Assembly: GCA_963681505.1 (NCBI GenBank)
Contig: OY811978.1
Coordinates: forward strand, 910,971 to 974,970
Origin: Eunapius fragilis
Lineage: Eukaryota > Porifera > Demospongiae > Spongillida > Spongillidae
DNA length: 64,000 bases
Direction: 5' to 3'
Positions 43,381 through 54,540 of the stretch are shown piece after piece; within the stretch, counting starts at the first letter, position 1; each line of letters starts with the position of its first letter. The translations under genes were made by a program, and so were the position numbers. The notes beneath the pieces are model-generated. The model had not been told where the DNA came from. It did no database searches and saw only the letters and a list, made by a program, of their open reading frames with translations.

Positions 43381-43781
43381 CATGACCCTACACCAGGCTG
43401 GCTTGCGAAAAATGAATCTGTTCAAAGACACCAATTTTCCACTTGTTGCTAAGGTAGAGGCATCAGCTATAAGCTGGTCACCACCTCTCTAAATTCCATG
43501 TACTCCATGCCTTTTATACATTTGGACCTAGTGTGTGAGAGTGAGTATGTTATGTATTTGTTTTGTACGTGTTGTGTGTGTATGTGTGTGTGTGTGTGTG
43601 TTTGTACTCCAGTGTATTGCTAGAACTCTTGGGTATTAGTCTGTGTGTGCGTGAAGTGCACATGGCAACACCAGACATTCGTAACCAGATGTTTAAAAAT
43701 TTGGTTCTAGACCTGCTCGTCATCTCTTGATTTAACTCCCTAACAGCGGCGCTGCCCAGGCCACAACGGTCCAAATGAGTA

Positions 43782-44109
43782 CAGTAGTGGATCGTATATA
43801 AGGCGCTTGGCAACATGACGCGGATTGTATGTAAGGCGTGTGGTTTGATCGCCTATAAGGCGTAATCTACTACTATAAGACATATCATTTTTTAGGGTCA
43901 CAAACCACACCAATATGAATACACATCACATTCTAGCACGTGTACAGTGCAGGTTCTCTTGATGGATGATTATGATTAGTGGCTAAGATTGCATCAAACC
44001 CACAACTACGACCTTGCAGCGTGAGTATATGTATATAAAACATTCGCCAAAAAGGCGATCGTTATAAGGCGCCGATTATGTAACCAGCCTTATAGACGAT
44101 CCACTACTG
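43782..44109. mobile_element. 328-bp MITE with CAGTAGTGGATCG ends
   Basis: The left end is CAGTAGTGGATCGTATATAA and the right end is its near inverse, ACGATCCACTACTG. Subterminal AAGGCGC motifs recur in both orientations. TA precedes the left end; the right is followed by TG, so the TA duplication is imperfect. The CAGTAGTGG start is shared with the Tc1-type MITE at 21467. Confidence 0.7.
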
Positions 44110-45029
44110 TGCTTGTTTATGTAGGTGTAATGTTTTGATGTATGGGAACAATAGCAATGCGCTAAATTCAGCTAATTCCCACATAAAGCCTCGGAAAATC
44201 CCCTGGGAAATCTATTCATTCCTGAGCCTAAGTCTGGGAAATGCCTCACTTCCATTGAACTAATTCCCTCACTTTCAGTCAAACCTAATCTAACACAAAC
44301 ACCTGATATGGTTCTGGGTCACACATGTATATATAAAGGATGGTAGGGGTGGGGAAATCACTCAGTTTACAGCCAAATTCAAGCTACATTGCTTACCACC
44401 TCTCCACCTGCGCATTGACTGAACTTGTACAGGTGGTCTTGTTTATACATTAATGGCAGGCATCACTCTTTGGGCTTCTACCGTAACCTAACCACCTTAC
44501 CTTGACCAGCGTCAAGGTGTGGGCTAACCAAATGGTAACCATGGTTCCAATCATCTCTTAGCACCTGACTGGCTGGCTGTTGCCTGACCCCTTTTGGGCA
44601 AACAATTAATTGTGCCAAGCACAATGGGAATTACAAAAATTGCAAGCTAAGCATGAGGGAGCATTCTGAAAGAATTAAATAACACCAATTGCTCTGATTT
44701 GGAGTTGTGTGTGTATGTGAGTGTGTGTATAACTACAAAGGGGTGCATGTTTGATACATCTGCGCGTGTGCAGAAATCAAGGGTTGCATTTCAAATAAAG
44801 CTAGCCCCAGACACCGTGCACTTTTATGTTCTATAGCGTTGTGCACGCATAAATGGATTGGAACTCAAGCAGTTGACAGAGCCAACACGCTCGTACACGT
44901 ATTAGTAGGCCTACATACCGTCTTGTGGCAGCTGAATCCACGTGGTGCGAATCTTTAGCTTCTGTTCGCTATATTGAAGCCAAGAAGGAGATGTTTGCAA
45001 GAAGCGAAAATGCCGTACTTGTACAGTGT
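44110..45029. other. gene-free stretch
   Basis: No supported gene. A short TG-rich tract lies near 44705-44730. Confidence 0.4.
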
Positions 45030-45490
45030 ATAGATGGGCGGTGACATATAGGCGGAGACACAGTTATTTAACAGGAAGTAATTGCATATTCATGTCCTCG
45101 ATGCTAGTCGTAATAGATTAATGGCGCGAAACGACCGGGAAATATGCGATTACTTTGCACAGTTGTATCCCCGTAACGGACAAAGTAAAAATTAACAAAC
45201 AGAGCAAATCAATAGCGACAGGACCCTTGCACGTATATATCGAATTTGAACAGATTTGGACGCTCCTACCTGGAGATGTAGCAGTTTTGAACCGCACAGT
45301 GTATCGGACCTTGTAACGTCGGTACCCCGTATGTGTAAGGCACCAAAATGGATTTTCCAATATAGTAATGTTGTGGTATGTTGTGTTAAAAATAGGAACC
45401 CGATAGCGTTCATATTTCGGAAGATATATCGATTTGAATTTTATGTTATAAAATGAAATCCACAAGACCCATTTTCCAGTGCAATGTTCC
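45030..45490 (-). repeat. diverged single arm related to the 9892 foldback element
   Basis: The minus strand matches the outer part of the foldback arms in order: a terminal GGAACATTG (against GGGACAGTTC), TTATAACATAAAAT-like sequence, ACGTTACAAGGTCC, then LLCLLIFTLSVTGIQLCKV when read as peptide (against MFCSLIFVQSVTEIQPCKVV). It abuts a TA microsatellite (45491-45508) as the intact copy does. No second arm was seen. Confidence 0.6.
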
Positions 45491-45508
45491 ATATATATAT
45501 ATATATAT

Positions 45509-45758
45509 GGGACAGTGTCCAGCAGAATCACCCTTCTGGCTAGTTTTTCAAGTTTTCAAATTTTTTGATTTTCCTTGAACAACCATGAGCTTCTGTCAAA
45601 TGGTCCTTACGCATCCTAAATCGGACTATCAATCACAAAGTTATTAGGCACTGAATTTATAATTAGCCATACATTTCAATGCGAGTGTTACTTTTCTTTT
45701 GCTTGTTCTGGAAATTTTGAAAAAGTACCGTAAGGGTAATTTAGCTGGACACTGTCCC
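45509..45758. mobile_element. 250-bp MITE in a TA tract
   Basis: The ends are GGGACAGTGTCCAGC and GCTGGACACTGTCCC, each tip itself a near-palindrome. Both sides are ATATAT. GGGACAG is shared with the foldback element ends at 9892 and 16037, suggesting that one transposase moves both. Confidence 0.75.
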
Positions 45759-45774
45759 ATATATAGGTGATGTT

Positions 45775-45855
45775 ACATATGTGATGGTGTGGAGGTGATA
45801 TCATGTGATGGTATGGAGGTGATGTCATGTGATGGTGGAGGTGATAAGGTGTGTG
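45775..45855 (+). repeat. short minisatellite
   Basis: About three copies of GTGATGGTRTGGAGGTGAT spaced by TATCATGT. Confidence 0.7.
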
Positions 45856-45870
45856 CACATTAAAATAAGT

Positions 45871-46184
45871 TCATACTGGTTGCTTCATGGAGTTGTCATC
45901 ATACATGTATGCATCAAACACAGGCTTTCCAGGGGATGCGTAACACACCAGCACACAAACATGACACACGTACCTGATTAATTCCTCTTTGGACTTTGCC
46001 TCAGTGTTATCAGCTGAACAAAGTACACCAAAATGTCAAATATGGAAAGTACACTCATGACCTACCTCTTCTGTCTTGTTACCCTTTGGACGTAACAGGA
46101 CCCCCACCACCAAAATGATGACTATGATGATGACCAGAAGGACCACACCTCCCAATACTCCATTAACTACTGCAACTATAGGAA
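45871..46184 (-). CDS. transmembrane and cytoplasmic-tail exons of receptor-like gene
   Basis: After an acceptor (TATCTACAG, complement of 46185-46193) the minus strand reads PIVAVVNGVLGGVVLLVIII and continues with a strongly hydrophobic span of about 25 residues followed by LLRPKG. This is a single-pass membrane segment with a stop-transfer basic residue. A weak donor at 46082 (GGTAAC) gives the right phase to join a 40-bp exon at 45974-46013 (DNTEAKSKEELI). That frame stays open past its donor to a TGA at 45871, ending AYMYDDNSMKQPV. The alternative donor at 46065 (GTAGGT) is stronger but leads to an early stop. It is the 3' end of the gene with FN3 and Ig exons upstream. Confidence 0.65.
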
Positions 46185-46325
46185 CTGTAGATATACACAT
46201 ACAGCGCAATGGGAGGAGGTGGGGGGAGGAGGGATGGTGAGGAAAGGGGAGAGGAGGATGGAGAGGAGAGGGGAGAGGAGGGAGAAGATGAACCATACCC
46301 GTGCATTTTATGAAATACATGTGTG

Positions 46326-49005
46326 CTAAATTGCACAACCATATGTGCACACACACTGGTATTACCTACATGTGTACTGTATGTCTGTACATGTGCACAC
46401 ACACACACTGGTATTACCTACATGTGTACTGTATGTCTGTACATGTGCACACACACACTGGTATTACCTACATGTGAACTGTATGTCTGTACATGTGCAC
46501 ACACACACTGGTATTACCTACATGTGTACTGTATGTCTGTAAGTGTGCACACACACACTGGTATTACCTACACGTGTACTGTATGTCTGTACATGTGCAC
46601 ACACACACACTGGTATTACCTACATGTGTACAGTATGTCTGTACATGTGCACACACACACTGGTATTACCTACATGTGTACTCTATGTCTGTACATGTAC
46701 ACACACACACTGGTATTACCTACATGTGTACTGTATGTCTGTACATGTGTACACACACACTCACACACACACACACACTGGTATTACCTACATGTGTACA
46801 GTATGTCTGTACATGTGCACACACACACACACTGGTATTACCTACATGTGTACTGTATGTCTGTACATGTGCACACACACTGGTATTACCTACATGTGTA
46901 CTGTATGTCTGTACATGTGCACACACACACACACACTGGTATTACCTACATGTGTACCGTATGTCTGTACATGTGCACACACACACTGGTATTACCTACA
47001 TGTGTACTGTATGTCTGTACATGTGCACACACACACTGGTATTACCTACATGTGTACTGTATGTCTGTACATGTACACACACACACTGCAGGTATTACCT
47101 CAATGTGTACTGTATGTCTGTACATGTACACACACACACACACTGGTAATACCTACACGTGTACTGTATGTCTGTACATGTGCACACACACACACTGGTA
47201 TTACCTACATGTGTACAGTATGTCTGTACATGTGCACACACACTGGTATTACCTACATGTGTACTGTATGTCTGTACATGTACACACACACACTGGTATT
47301 ACCTACATGTGTACTGTATGTCTGTACATGCACTGGTATTACCTACATGTGTACAGTATGTCTGTACATGTGTACACACACACTCACACACACACACACA
47401 CACTGGTATTACCTACATGTGTACAGTATGTCTGTACATGTGCACACACACACACTCTGGTATTACTTACATGTGTACTGTATGTCTGCACATGTGTACA
47501 CACACACTCACACACACACACACACACACACTGGTATTACCTACATGTGTACTGTATGTCTGTACATGTACACACACACACACACTGGTATTACCTACAT
47601 ATGTCTGTACATGTGCACACACACACTGGTATTACCTACATGTGTACTGTATGTCTGTACATGTACACACACACACTGGTATTACCTACATGTGTACTGT
47701 ATGTCTGTACATGTGCACACACACACACACTGGTATTACCTACATGTGTACTGTATGTCTGTACATGTGCACACACACACACTGGTATTACCTACATGTG
47801 TACTGTATGTCTGTACATATGTGCACACACACTGGTATTACCTACATGTGTACTGTATGTCTGTACATATGTGCACACACACACACTGGTATTACCTACA
47901 TGTGTACTGTATGTCTGTACATGTACACACACACACACTGGTATTACCTACATGTGTACTGTATGTCTGTACATGTGCACACACACACACACTGGTATTA
48001 CCTACAAGTGTACTGTATGTCTGTACATGTGCACACACACACACTGGTATTACCTACATGTGTACTGTATGTCTGTACATGTGTACACACACACACTGGT
48101 ATTACCTACATGTGTACTGTATGTCTGTACATGTGCACACACACACTGGTATTACCTACATGTGTACTGTATGTCTGTACATGTGCACACACACACACAC
48201 ACTGGTATTACCTACATGTGTACTGTATGTCTGTACATGTGCACACACACACTGGTATTACCTACATGTGTACTGTATGTCTGTACATGTACACACACAC
48301 ACTGGTATTACCTCAATGTGTACTGTATGTCTGTACATGTGTACACACACTGGTATTACCTACATGTGTACTGTATGTCTGTACATGTGCACACACACAC
48401 TGGTATTACCTACATGTGTACTGTATGTCTGTACATGTGCACACACACACTGGTATTACCTACATGTGTACTGTATGTCTGTACATGTGTACACACACAC
48501 ACTGGTATTACCTACATGTGTACTGTATGTCTGTACATGTGCACACACACACACTGGTATTACCTACATGTGTACTGTATGTCTGTACATGTGCACACAC
48601 ACACACACTGGTATTACCTACATGTATACTGTATGTCTGTACATGTGCACACACACACACACTGGTATTACCTACATGTGTACTGTATGTCTGTACATGT
48701 GCACACACACACTGGTATTACCTACATGTGTACTGTATGTCTGTACATGTGCACACACACACTGGTATTACCTACATGTGTACTGTATGTCTGTACATGT
48801 GCACACACACACACACTGGTATTACCTACATGTGTACTGTATGTCTGCACATGTACACACACACACTGGTATTACCTCCATGTGTACTGTATGTCTGTAC
48901 ATGTACACACACACACACTGGTATTACCTACATGTGTACTGTATGTCTGCACATGTACACACACACACTGGTATTACCTACATGTGCACTGTATGTCTGT
49001 ACATG
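46326..49005 (+). repeat. 2.7-kb minisatellite, about 50 units of ~50-56 bp
   Basis: The unit is CTGGTATTACCTACATGTGT, ACTGTATGTCTGTACATGTG and a (CA)n of varying length. Only the CA part varies much, which shifts units between 48 and 66 bp. No stop occurs in any plus frame, so frames of 905, 827 and 644 codons overlap here; all are artefacts. The array lies in the intron between the FN3 and transmembrane exons. Confidence 0.95.
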
Positions 49006-49013
49006 TGGTATCA

Positions 49014-49440
49014 GGAACTACGGTAGTAGTTCCTATATAGGGGGTGCTCGGTTGGTTGAACGGAAAATGACACCTGGATGGAGCGAAAAATAAATTTATT
49101 CATTGTACCACTATGCAATTTGAGGTCGTATGGCTATGTCAACAAAGCCCTCTAACGTAAAACATATTCATTAAATTGAATATTCTGAAATTGCATTGTG
49201 GTGCGATGAAATTTTCGGTGACATTTTCCAAGCACCCCCTCTATAGGAATTGACCCAGGTCGCAAATATCATTTTTTAAAATGCGACCCGCGTATAACTC
49301 GCATACTAAGAAAGGGATAGTTTAGCTTTTTGTTGCTATCGAACCAGAAGGCAAAGACAGTCATTTTGTTCCAGTGTTTTAACTGCTGGCTTCGTGTTAA
49401 TCCTCGTCCCCAGACCAATTCTTCTCCGTCGTCTTCTCGT
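49014..49440 (+). repeat. hairpin-element body, third copy, inverted
   Basis: GGAACTACGGTAGTAGTTCC starts a segment whose right part (49255-49440) is the inverse of 20760-20990: GCGACCCGCGTATAACTCGC, AACCAGAAGGCAAAGACAG and a Ser-rich peptide frame. A 230-bp insert between two GGGGTGCT-like edges (49040-49235) separates the palindrome from the rest. The 285-bp hairpin is absent. Confidence 0.6.
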
Positions 49441-49890
49441 TTCTGCCAATGGTTGATTCAACTGTCATTGTCAGTCGAGAAACTCCACCATCACGTCTAC
49501 CTGAATGCTGACACCTGTGAAGATCTCCAATGGTGACACGACTTCCACCCTCATGGAATGGCATCGCAATGTTTACTGACCCCATCTGACAGAACGCAGA
49601 TAATCTATCCCTCTTTACAGATGCATCCGGCACACTGGCTACCTCCAGGGGTCATGGTTTCGAGGAGACTGGCACCCCAAACCAGAGGCTACCACTGCGA
49701 TCCATCCAATAGCAGGAACTATTTGCCATCGTAGCAGCAGCGACAATCTGGGGTCGTAGGCTAGCCAAACACCAGATCACCTTCCATTGTGATAACCGTG
49801 CCATTGTAAATGCATGGTCCTCCCAATGTGCTAAAGATCCCCAACTCTTAAAGCTTCTCTGTTGGTTATTCTTCATTGCTGATCAAATAA
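49440..49890 (+). pseudogene. DIRS-like RNase H remnant
   Basis: The plus strand reads LHHHVYLNADTCEDLQW, then SLFTDASG-like sequence near 49612, then ELFAIVAAATIWGRRLAKHQ, ITFHCDNRAIVNAWSS and QLLKLLCWLFFIADQ. This is the RNase H layout of DIRS-type retroelements: DAS, then a Glu-containing helix, then CDNRAIV. Several stops and shifts interrupt it. It belongs to a tyrosine-recombinase retroelement that once inserted in this intron. Confidence 0.7.
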
Positions 49891-49904
49891 CTTCATTGTT
49901 CGTT

Positions 49905-50010
49905 TAATGAATGCGAACTTGTCTCAATCTCTGCATGCGAGCAAGGCGCTCTCTGCAGGCAGCATTGGCAGTGGCCTACTTTGGCTTCCTGAAAGTTAAT
50001 GATGGTAGAC
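49905..50010 (+). pseudogene. tyrosine recombinase fragment, DIRS-like
   Basis: Right after the RNase H, SLQAALAVAYFGFLKVND resembles the helix containing FFGFLR that precedes the catalytic Arg in tyrosine recombinases of DIRS and Crypton elements. The usual Arg/Ser is absent and the sequence runs into a minisatellite. The order RNase H then recombinase supports a DIRS-type source. Confidence 0.5.
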
Positions 50011-50034
50011 AGCTCCAAAACAAAAGCCACAAGG

Positions 50035-50245
50035 AGGGTGCACCTCCTAGGTATGAGGAGGGGGCACTTCCTAGCTATGAGGGGGCATTTCCTAGCTATG
50101 AGGAGGGGGCATTTCCTAGCTATTAGGAGGGGGCATTTTCTAGCTATGAGGAGAGGGCATTTCCTAGCTATGAGGAGGGGGCATTTCCTAGCTATGCGGA
50201 GGGGGCATTTCCTAGCTATGAGGAGGGGGAAGTTCCTAGCCACTT
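50035..50245 (+). repeat. 24-bp minisatellite, about 9 copies
   Basis: The unit is GAGGAGGGGGCATTTCCTAG followed by CTAT. As 24 is eight codons, all frames stay open or closed together; the open frames are artefacts. Confidence 0.9.
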
Positions 50246-50829
50246 GAGCAAGATGTCCTGCATGAGCTGCAGCTGACCATTAAATGGTACAAGAAAGCTA
50301 CTACACTGTACCTTCATTCTCTGATGCACTAGAGCAGCAAATATAAATATAAATAGGTGCTGTGGCAAAAATCATTTAGCGTTAGAACTGGGGCATGATA
50401 TTGACTTCCATTTTGGTTGGTGATTCTTTTCCACCAGTGGTCGTGCATCATGCACGTAGCAAACGAGACAATCTTACTCGACTAACTAGTTATTCCTAAT
50501 GTCGCCACACCACTGTCTGACTAAAGAACATGAACTACCATGTACACAAAGGGTACGCACCCTACATATGCTTTGGTGTACATCATAACTTACATGTTGT
50601 GTTAATTGAAGTGGTTGCTGGATGTGATGGACTTGGAGCAGGCCCTGAGTACAGGGAAATAGCACATACAGTACAAGACCATTCATGTGACTTGTAAATA
50701 ATGATATTTACCAGCCTAATTAGGCATCCACAACATACAAACCAAGATAGTTCATTAGAGACAGCTGTGCATGCGTTTACTACATGTACATAGCTATGCC
50801 TATACCATTACATCATACACAGAGGTCAC
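50246..50829. other. intronic stretch, no feature
   Basis: No exon of the receptor gene with clear borders was found between the minisatellite and the FN3 exon. Confidence 0.4.
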
Positions 50830-51125
50830 CTGTACCAAACCTGTGTACATACATGAGATGTAACGTTGTATACTGGTACTGCTATTCCCAGCACAGTTGA
50901 TGGCCACTGCTGAGATGTTGTAAGATGAGTCATTCCTCAGTCCAGTGAAGGTGACCATTGCAGACCCATTGGTCATGATCACAGGAGGACTGGTGGTGTA
51001 GCTACTGTTACTGATGGTGACATTGTAGCTTGTTGTAAGACCACCACTGGGGGAGGGGGTCACCACCACTAGTACCATGTCTGGACCAATGGTTTGTGCC
51101 ATAACATTTGGAGGTCCAGGAGGAG
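50830..51125 (-). CDS. fibronectin type III exon of receptor-like gene
   Basis: The minus-strand exon starts after an ATTTTCAG acceptor (51126-51133) and ends near a GTGACC donor at 50829. It encodes one FN3 domain of about 90 residues: PPGPPNVMAQTI at the start, SGGLTTSYNVTIS with the B-C strand Tyr, TFTGLRNDSSYNISAVAINC with the conserved Leu and Tyr-x-Ile-x-Val, then GNSSTS. Several N-glycosylation sequons (NSS, NDS, NIS) fit an extracellular domain. It lies between the Ig exon and the membrane exon. Confidence 0.88.
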
Positions 51126-51411
51126 CTGAAAATATTACAAACATTCACATGTCATGACTGCAAATATGAATCAATATTCTATTTAACTGCCACAGTAAAG
51201 TTGCGCTAACCTTAGAAGCAAAGGATGCTAAGATTTAACATAGATTAACACAAGCCAAATGGTTATTGCTGTCTACAGCGTTAAAAATATAGACTACTTG
51301 TACACAAGAAGAGAATGAAGGAGGTTAGGGCACCTCCCATGAAAGGTCAGGGGACTGTAAAGCTCACAGATTCCTTCGAGCTTAGTGTATACTGTAACAC
51401 CCTCAACTCAC

Positions 51412-51780
51412 TTATAATATTCACAGTATCACTTCCCACTACAGTTCCAGTAGTACCATCTATGCATGTAATGTTGGTCCCATTCAGAGCCTGAACAGCA
51501 GGAATGGTGAGGACAGATGTGTAGCATGAAGAGGTAACATCTGTTGTCACAGCAGAGAGACTGCCACATGATCCAGCAGCAGTTGGATTGACTGATCCTG
51601 ACTTCTGGGGGAGTGATATTTGGTTAGCTGCTTGGCTCATAGTGGTAGGGCATAGAAAGGCTGATCCACTCCAGATTGTGCTAATACTAAAAGCACTTGA
51701 GTTGATAGTACAGGTGTAGGTGATGGTGCTTCCAGGACATGTGGAGATGTTCACAGAGGTGAATTGTTGACAGGCAGTAC
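51412..51780 (-). CDS. Ig-like exon of receptor-like gene
   Basis: Bounded by TGCTCAG acceptor and GTGAGT donor, the 369-bp exon encodes a Cys-rich Ig-like domain. It starts with TACQQFTSVNIS, has STCPGSTITYTCTINSS with the B-strand Cys, IWSGSAF with the core Trp, and a later ALNGTNITCIDGTTGTVVG with the F-strand Cys. Extra Cys pairs are present. Sequons are frequent. The donor phase (one base of the next codon) matches the FN3 exon start. Together with FN3 and TM exons it describes a single-pass receptor or adhesion protein; upstream exons and signal peptide are not in view or not recognised. Confidence 0.85.
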
Positions 51781-51984
51781 CTGAGCAAAATGTAACAACA
51801 CAGTTATGTTTGAGTCATGGTGTCACTGAATGATGCACTAGTACAGGATAGCAATGAACTTTAATAGCAAGGAAACCACAGCTCATTGGGTACATGTGTC
51901 CACTTTCATTATTAGGTTTAATGATTCAATGTTTTTAGTTATAAATCGCTTCAGTATATATCCACATTTTATTTTCAGATGTCA

Positions 51985-52061
51985 GATACGCATCGGACAA
52001 AATATAAGAGTGAGTAGTATGTACTGTACTACTCACTCTTATATTTTGCCCGATGCATATC
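51985..52061. repeat. perfect-arm hairpin, 77 bp
   Basis: GATACGCATCGGACAAAATA and the following TAAGAGTGAGTAGTA are inverted on the other side of a short loop at about 52020, with two mismatches. It may be a tiny MITE. Confidence 0.7.
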
Positions 52062-52303
52062 AGATATGAAATCAATCGGTATCCCTGCCACAGCAAATAT
52101 CTCATCTGATAGTTGCTGTTGAATAGAGTGCTGCTGATGAGGTTTCAACCACTCAAGGCTTTTATGTTGGAGATCAACAATTGCTGCCATCCAGAGAGGA
52201 GCTGTAGCAAGAATCTGCTATCGCAAGCATTCATTGCCGTGACTGCGTGGTTCACGAATAAATAATTGCTCTAGATAATTTCGAAAGAATAAATATAGCT
52301 TGT

Positions 52304-52448
52304 AATTAATTATCGTATTTTGAATTTCATTACTTGATATAGCAGGGTTGCCAAAAGTCAGGCCAGGGTCCAGCCTGCAACCTGAAGGTCAGGCTTGCAA
52401 AGCCAGCCGCCAGGCTGTATAATGAAATTCAAAATACGATAATTAATT
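52304..52448. repeat. hairpin with 30-bp arms
   Basis: AATTAATTATCGTATTTTGA plus ATTTCATTA is inverted at 52419-52448. The loop holds a GC-rich direct repeat around GTCAGGCTTGCAA. It resembles a small MITE. Confidence 0.7.
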
Positions 52449-52714
52449 GTGAAAACATTTTATTTCATTGACTGGTTGACTAATGAAGGCATCTCCAACA
52501 CAGTGTTAGACATGGCTGTGCATGTGGATCACGATACGTGGCTTCGCCCAAGCTAATGCTTGGATGGAGCTGTACAAGAAGGCACAGAAGAAAAGTATGC
52601 AAAAAAACAAAGGGTCTTAGAAAGCAACTAATTGCACAAGAAAAGAACAAATAATGTTCTATGTTCTATGTGCTTATACGTGTATGGCTTTACATGTTAA
52701 TTGGTGGTGCAGGG

Positions 52715-52752
52715 GTGGGTTTCCAATCCCTCTATATATTATCTCTGATTAA
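52715..52752 (-). repeat. right end of a 2284-type TIR transposon
   Basis: GGTTTCCAATCCCTCTATAT then ATTATCTCTG is the right terminus of the family at 2284-3959. ATTAAGG follows. No left end was found, so the element is truncated. Confidence 0.6.
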
Positions 52753-52920
52753 GGCATCTGAAATAAGTACATGTAAGTATTGGAAAGACACAATGCTATC
52801 CGACTGGCTAAACATATGTGACACCTGACCCACCCATGCTTAAGCACACATCCGAGAGGACGTGGTACCGGAGGGGGTGTTAGAGTCAATGATACGTAAA
52901 TACATGTAGTTGGGTGGGGC

Positions 52921-53266
52921 TTAATCATAGAATGACCATAATGTGTTAAACACGATGTTAAACCGGTTTAACAGTTTTTAAACTCATGACTGGATATTAT
53001 AAACAGTGTGCATGATTAACAGATTATATACAGCACTCAGGAAAGTCCCAGTTACATTGAATATCTACAGCTAAGTATGTTTTACAATGCATTCACTACC
53101 TCGTTTTGAGGATAAACCACTAACACTAACTATTTTGATTTGAAACGCAATGGCTATTTTAAATCGTCCTCAAGCATTCATAATACAGGCATAGCCAGCA
53201 GTTGTATAGCGTTAAACTGGTTTAACGGTTTGTTAAACCAATATAACACCGGTCAATCTATGATTA
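52921..53266. mobile_element. 346-bp MITE with TTAATCATAG ends
   Basis: TTAATCATAGAATGACC on the left matches the inverse of GGTCAATCTATGATTAA on the right. Subterminal repeats of GTTAAACCGGTTTAAC palindromes occur at 52960 and 53210. A TTAA or TAA target is possible. Confidence 0.65.
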
Positions 53267-53269
53267 ACT

Positions 53270-54020
53270 ATCACGTTCAGTTTGGAAAAATGAAATACAC
53301 TTATGTAAATGAAATACACTTATGTATTTAGCACAATCAATGTAATCTGCCTTCCCGCAATATGGGTGATGGGTCGGGGATTTGACTTGCGCACAGTGGT
53401 TAGGTCAGGGTGGTTAGACTTCTTATGGGATTTGATATTATTATACAAATGCCTACTGTAATCTTATTCATTCACTATTCACATGCAAGATGGCACAAGA
53501 GAAAAGCATTCTAGTGTGTTTGGGTGACAATAGGAGAATCGTCTTTGCTGCTATTATGATAGTCAGGCAGGCCCTAAGCCGTTATGCAATATTGCTGTGA
53601 AATCGTTATGTTACAAACACATAGGTTACGTGGTAATAATGTGCGCAGTTTACCACCTGCACGTGGTACACTGTATGGGAGGATTTTAGCGTAGACGCCA
53701 TCTTGAACAGTGAAGACTGTCAGCAACCACCAAAGATGTGCAGAAGATGCTTCAAAGCTTACAAGACAAGGGTTGGGGGGCTTTAACCCACCCACCCCCC
53801 CCCCCCCCCCCCAGATTTTTGCAGTTGAGTTATTAAAATTTCTGAACTCGTTAATAATCAATTGTAAAGTGCGCGCTATTCAATACAGTTGTATGTGATG
53901 CCATATGCACATATTACAATTGTGTCACAAACTTGTAATTGTTTAGAAACATTGATGTCATAAGCGCATTACATCACGTACAGAATAACTAAGCAAAATA
54001 TAAATAATGCAATAGGTGCA
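53270..54020. other. gene-free stretch with poly-C
   Basis: A C-rich run lies at 53784-53812. No coding segment is supported. Confidence 0.4.
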
Positions 54021-54159
54021 TTTATTTATGTTGCTCTGAAACAAAAAAAATCCTGAAATGGTAAATATGACTATCTCATTCTCCATTGTACTTATATACT
54101 AGCATGGACTTCAATGAAACACCTTCAAGGAAGGATAGGCACATTATACGAAAACAAAA

Positions 54160-54540
54160 TAAGGTAGAGGCTTAAATTTCCCCTTCTGCTAGTCCTTGCC
54201 TACCTAAAAAGCAGATAGTCTATATAATTACCGAGAGCATTTTTCTATTTTCAGCTTTTTCTAACGCATAACTCTCTTGTTTTGCATACTAGCATTTCTA
54301 CTGCTTCACGATGCTCTCGTGTCTTTCAAAACGTTCCAATCCTTTTTTCCAATTACAAAGGCCTTCAGTTGAAAACGCATTGTCTCTATTACCATACATT
54401 GGTGAACGACGCTTCTCAGCTACCATGCAGCAGTAGAAAAATACTCCATTTGTGTTTAACATACCATGAGGAGCAAAACGACTATTGCTGCTTGCCAAAT
54501 GTTCTTTTGGGAAATGACCGCAAAATTGGCTGATGCATGC
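54160..54540 (-). pseudogene. hAT transposase fragment, TTF zinc-finger/DUF4371 type
   Basis: The minus strand reads NAFSTEGLCNWKKGLERFER followed by HES, matching the Gly-Phe-x-Asn-Trp-Lys then Phe-x-x-His layout of the TTF-type finger at the start of ZMYM1-like hAT proteins. Upstream, in another frame, SFCSSWYVKHKW fits the preceding segment. Downstream, CFLGRQGLAEGEI fits the FLxRQGLxLRG motif that follows. Three frames and several stops are needed, so it is an old fragment. Confidence 0.65.

Noticed and set aside
46323-49093. Frames of 905, 827 and 644 codons
   Set aside because: They lie wholly in a CA-rich minisatellite whose unit has no stop in any plus frame; composition is pure repeat and there is no domain.
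49999-50247. Frames of repeated RGHFLAM / ARKCPLLI peptides
   Set aside because: 24-bp minisatellite translated on both strands.
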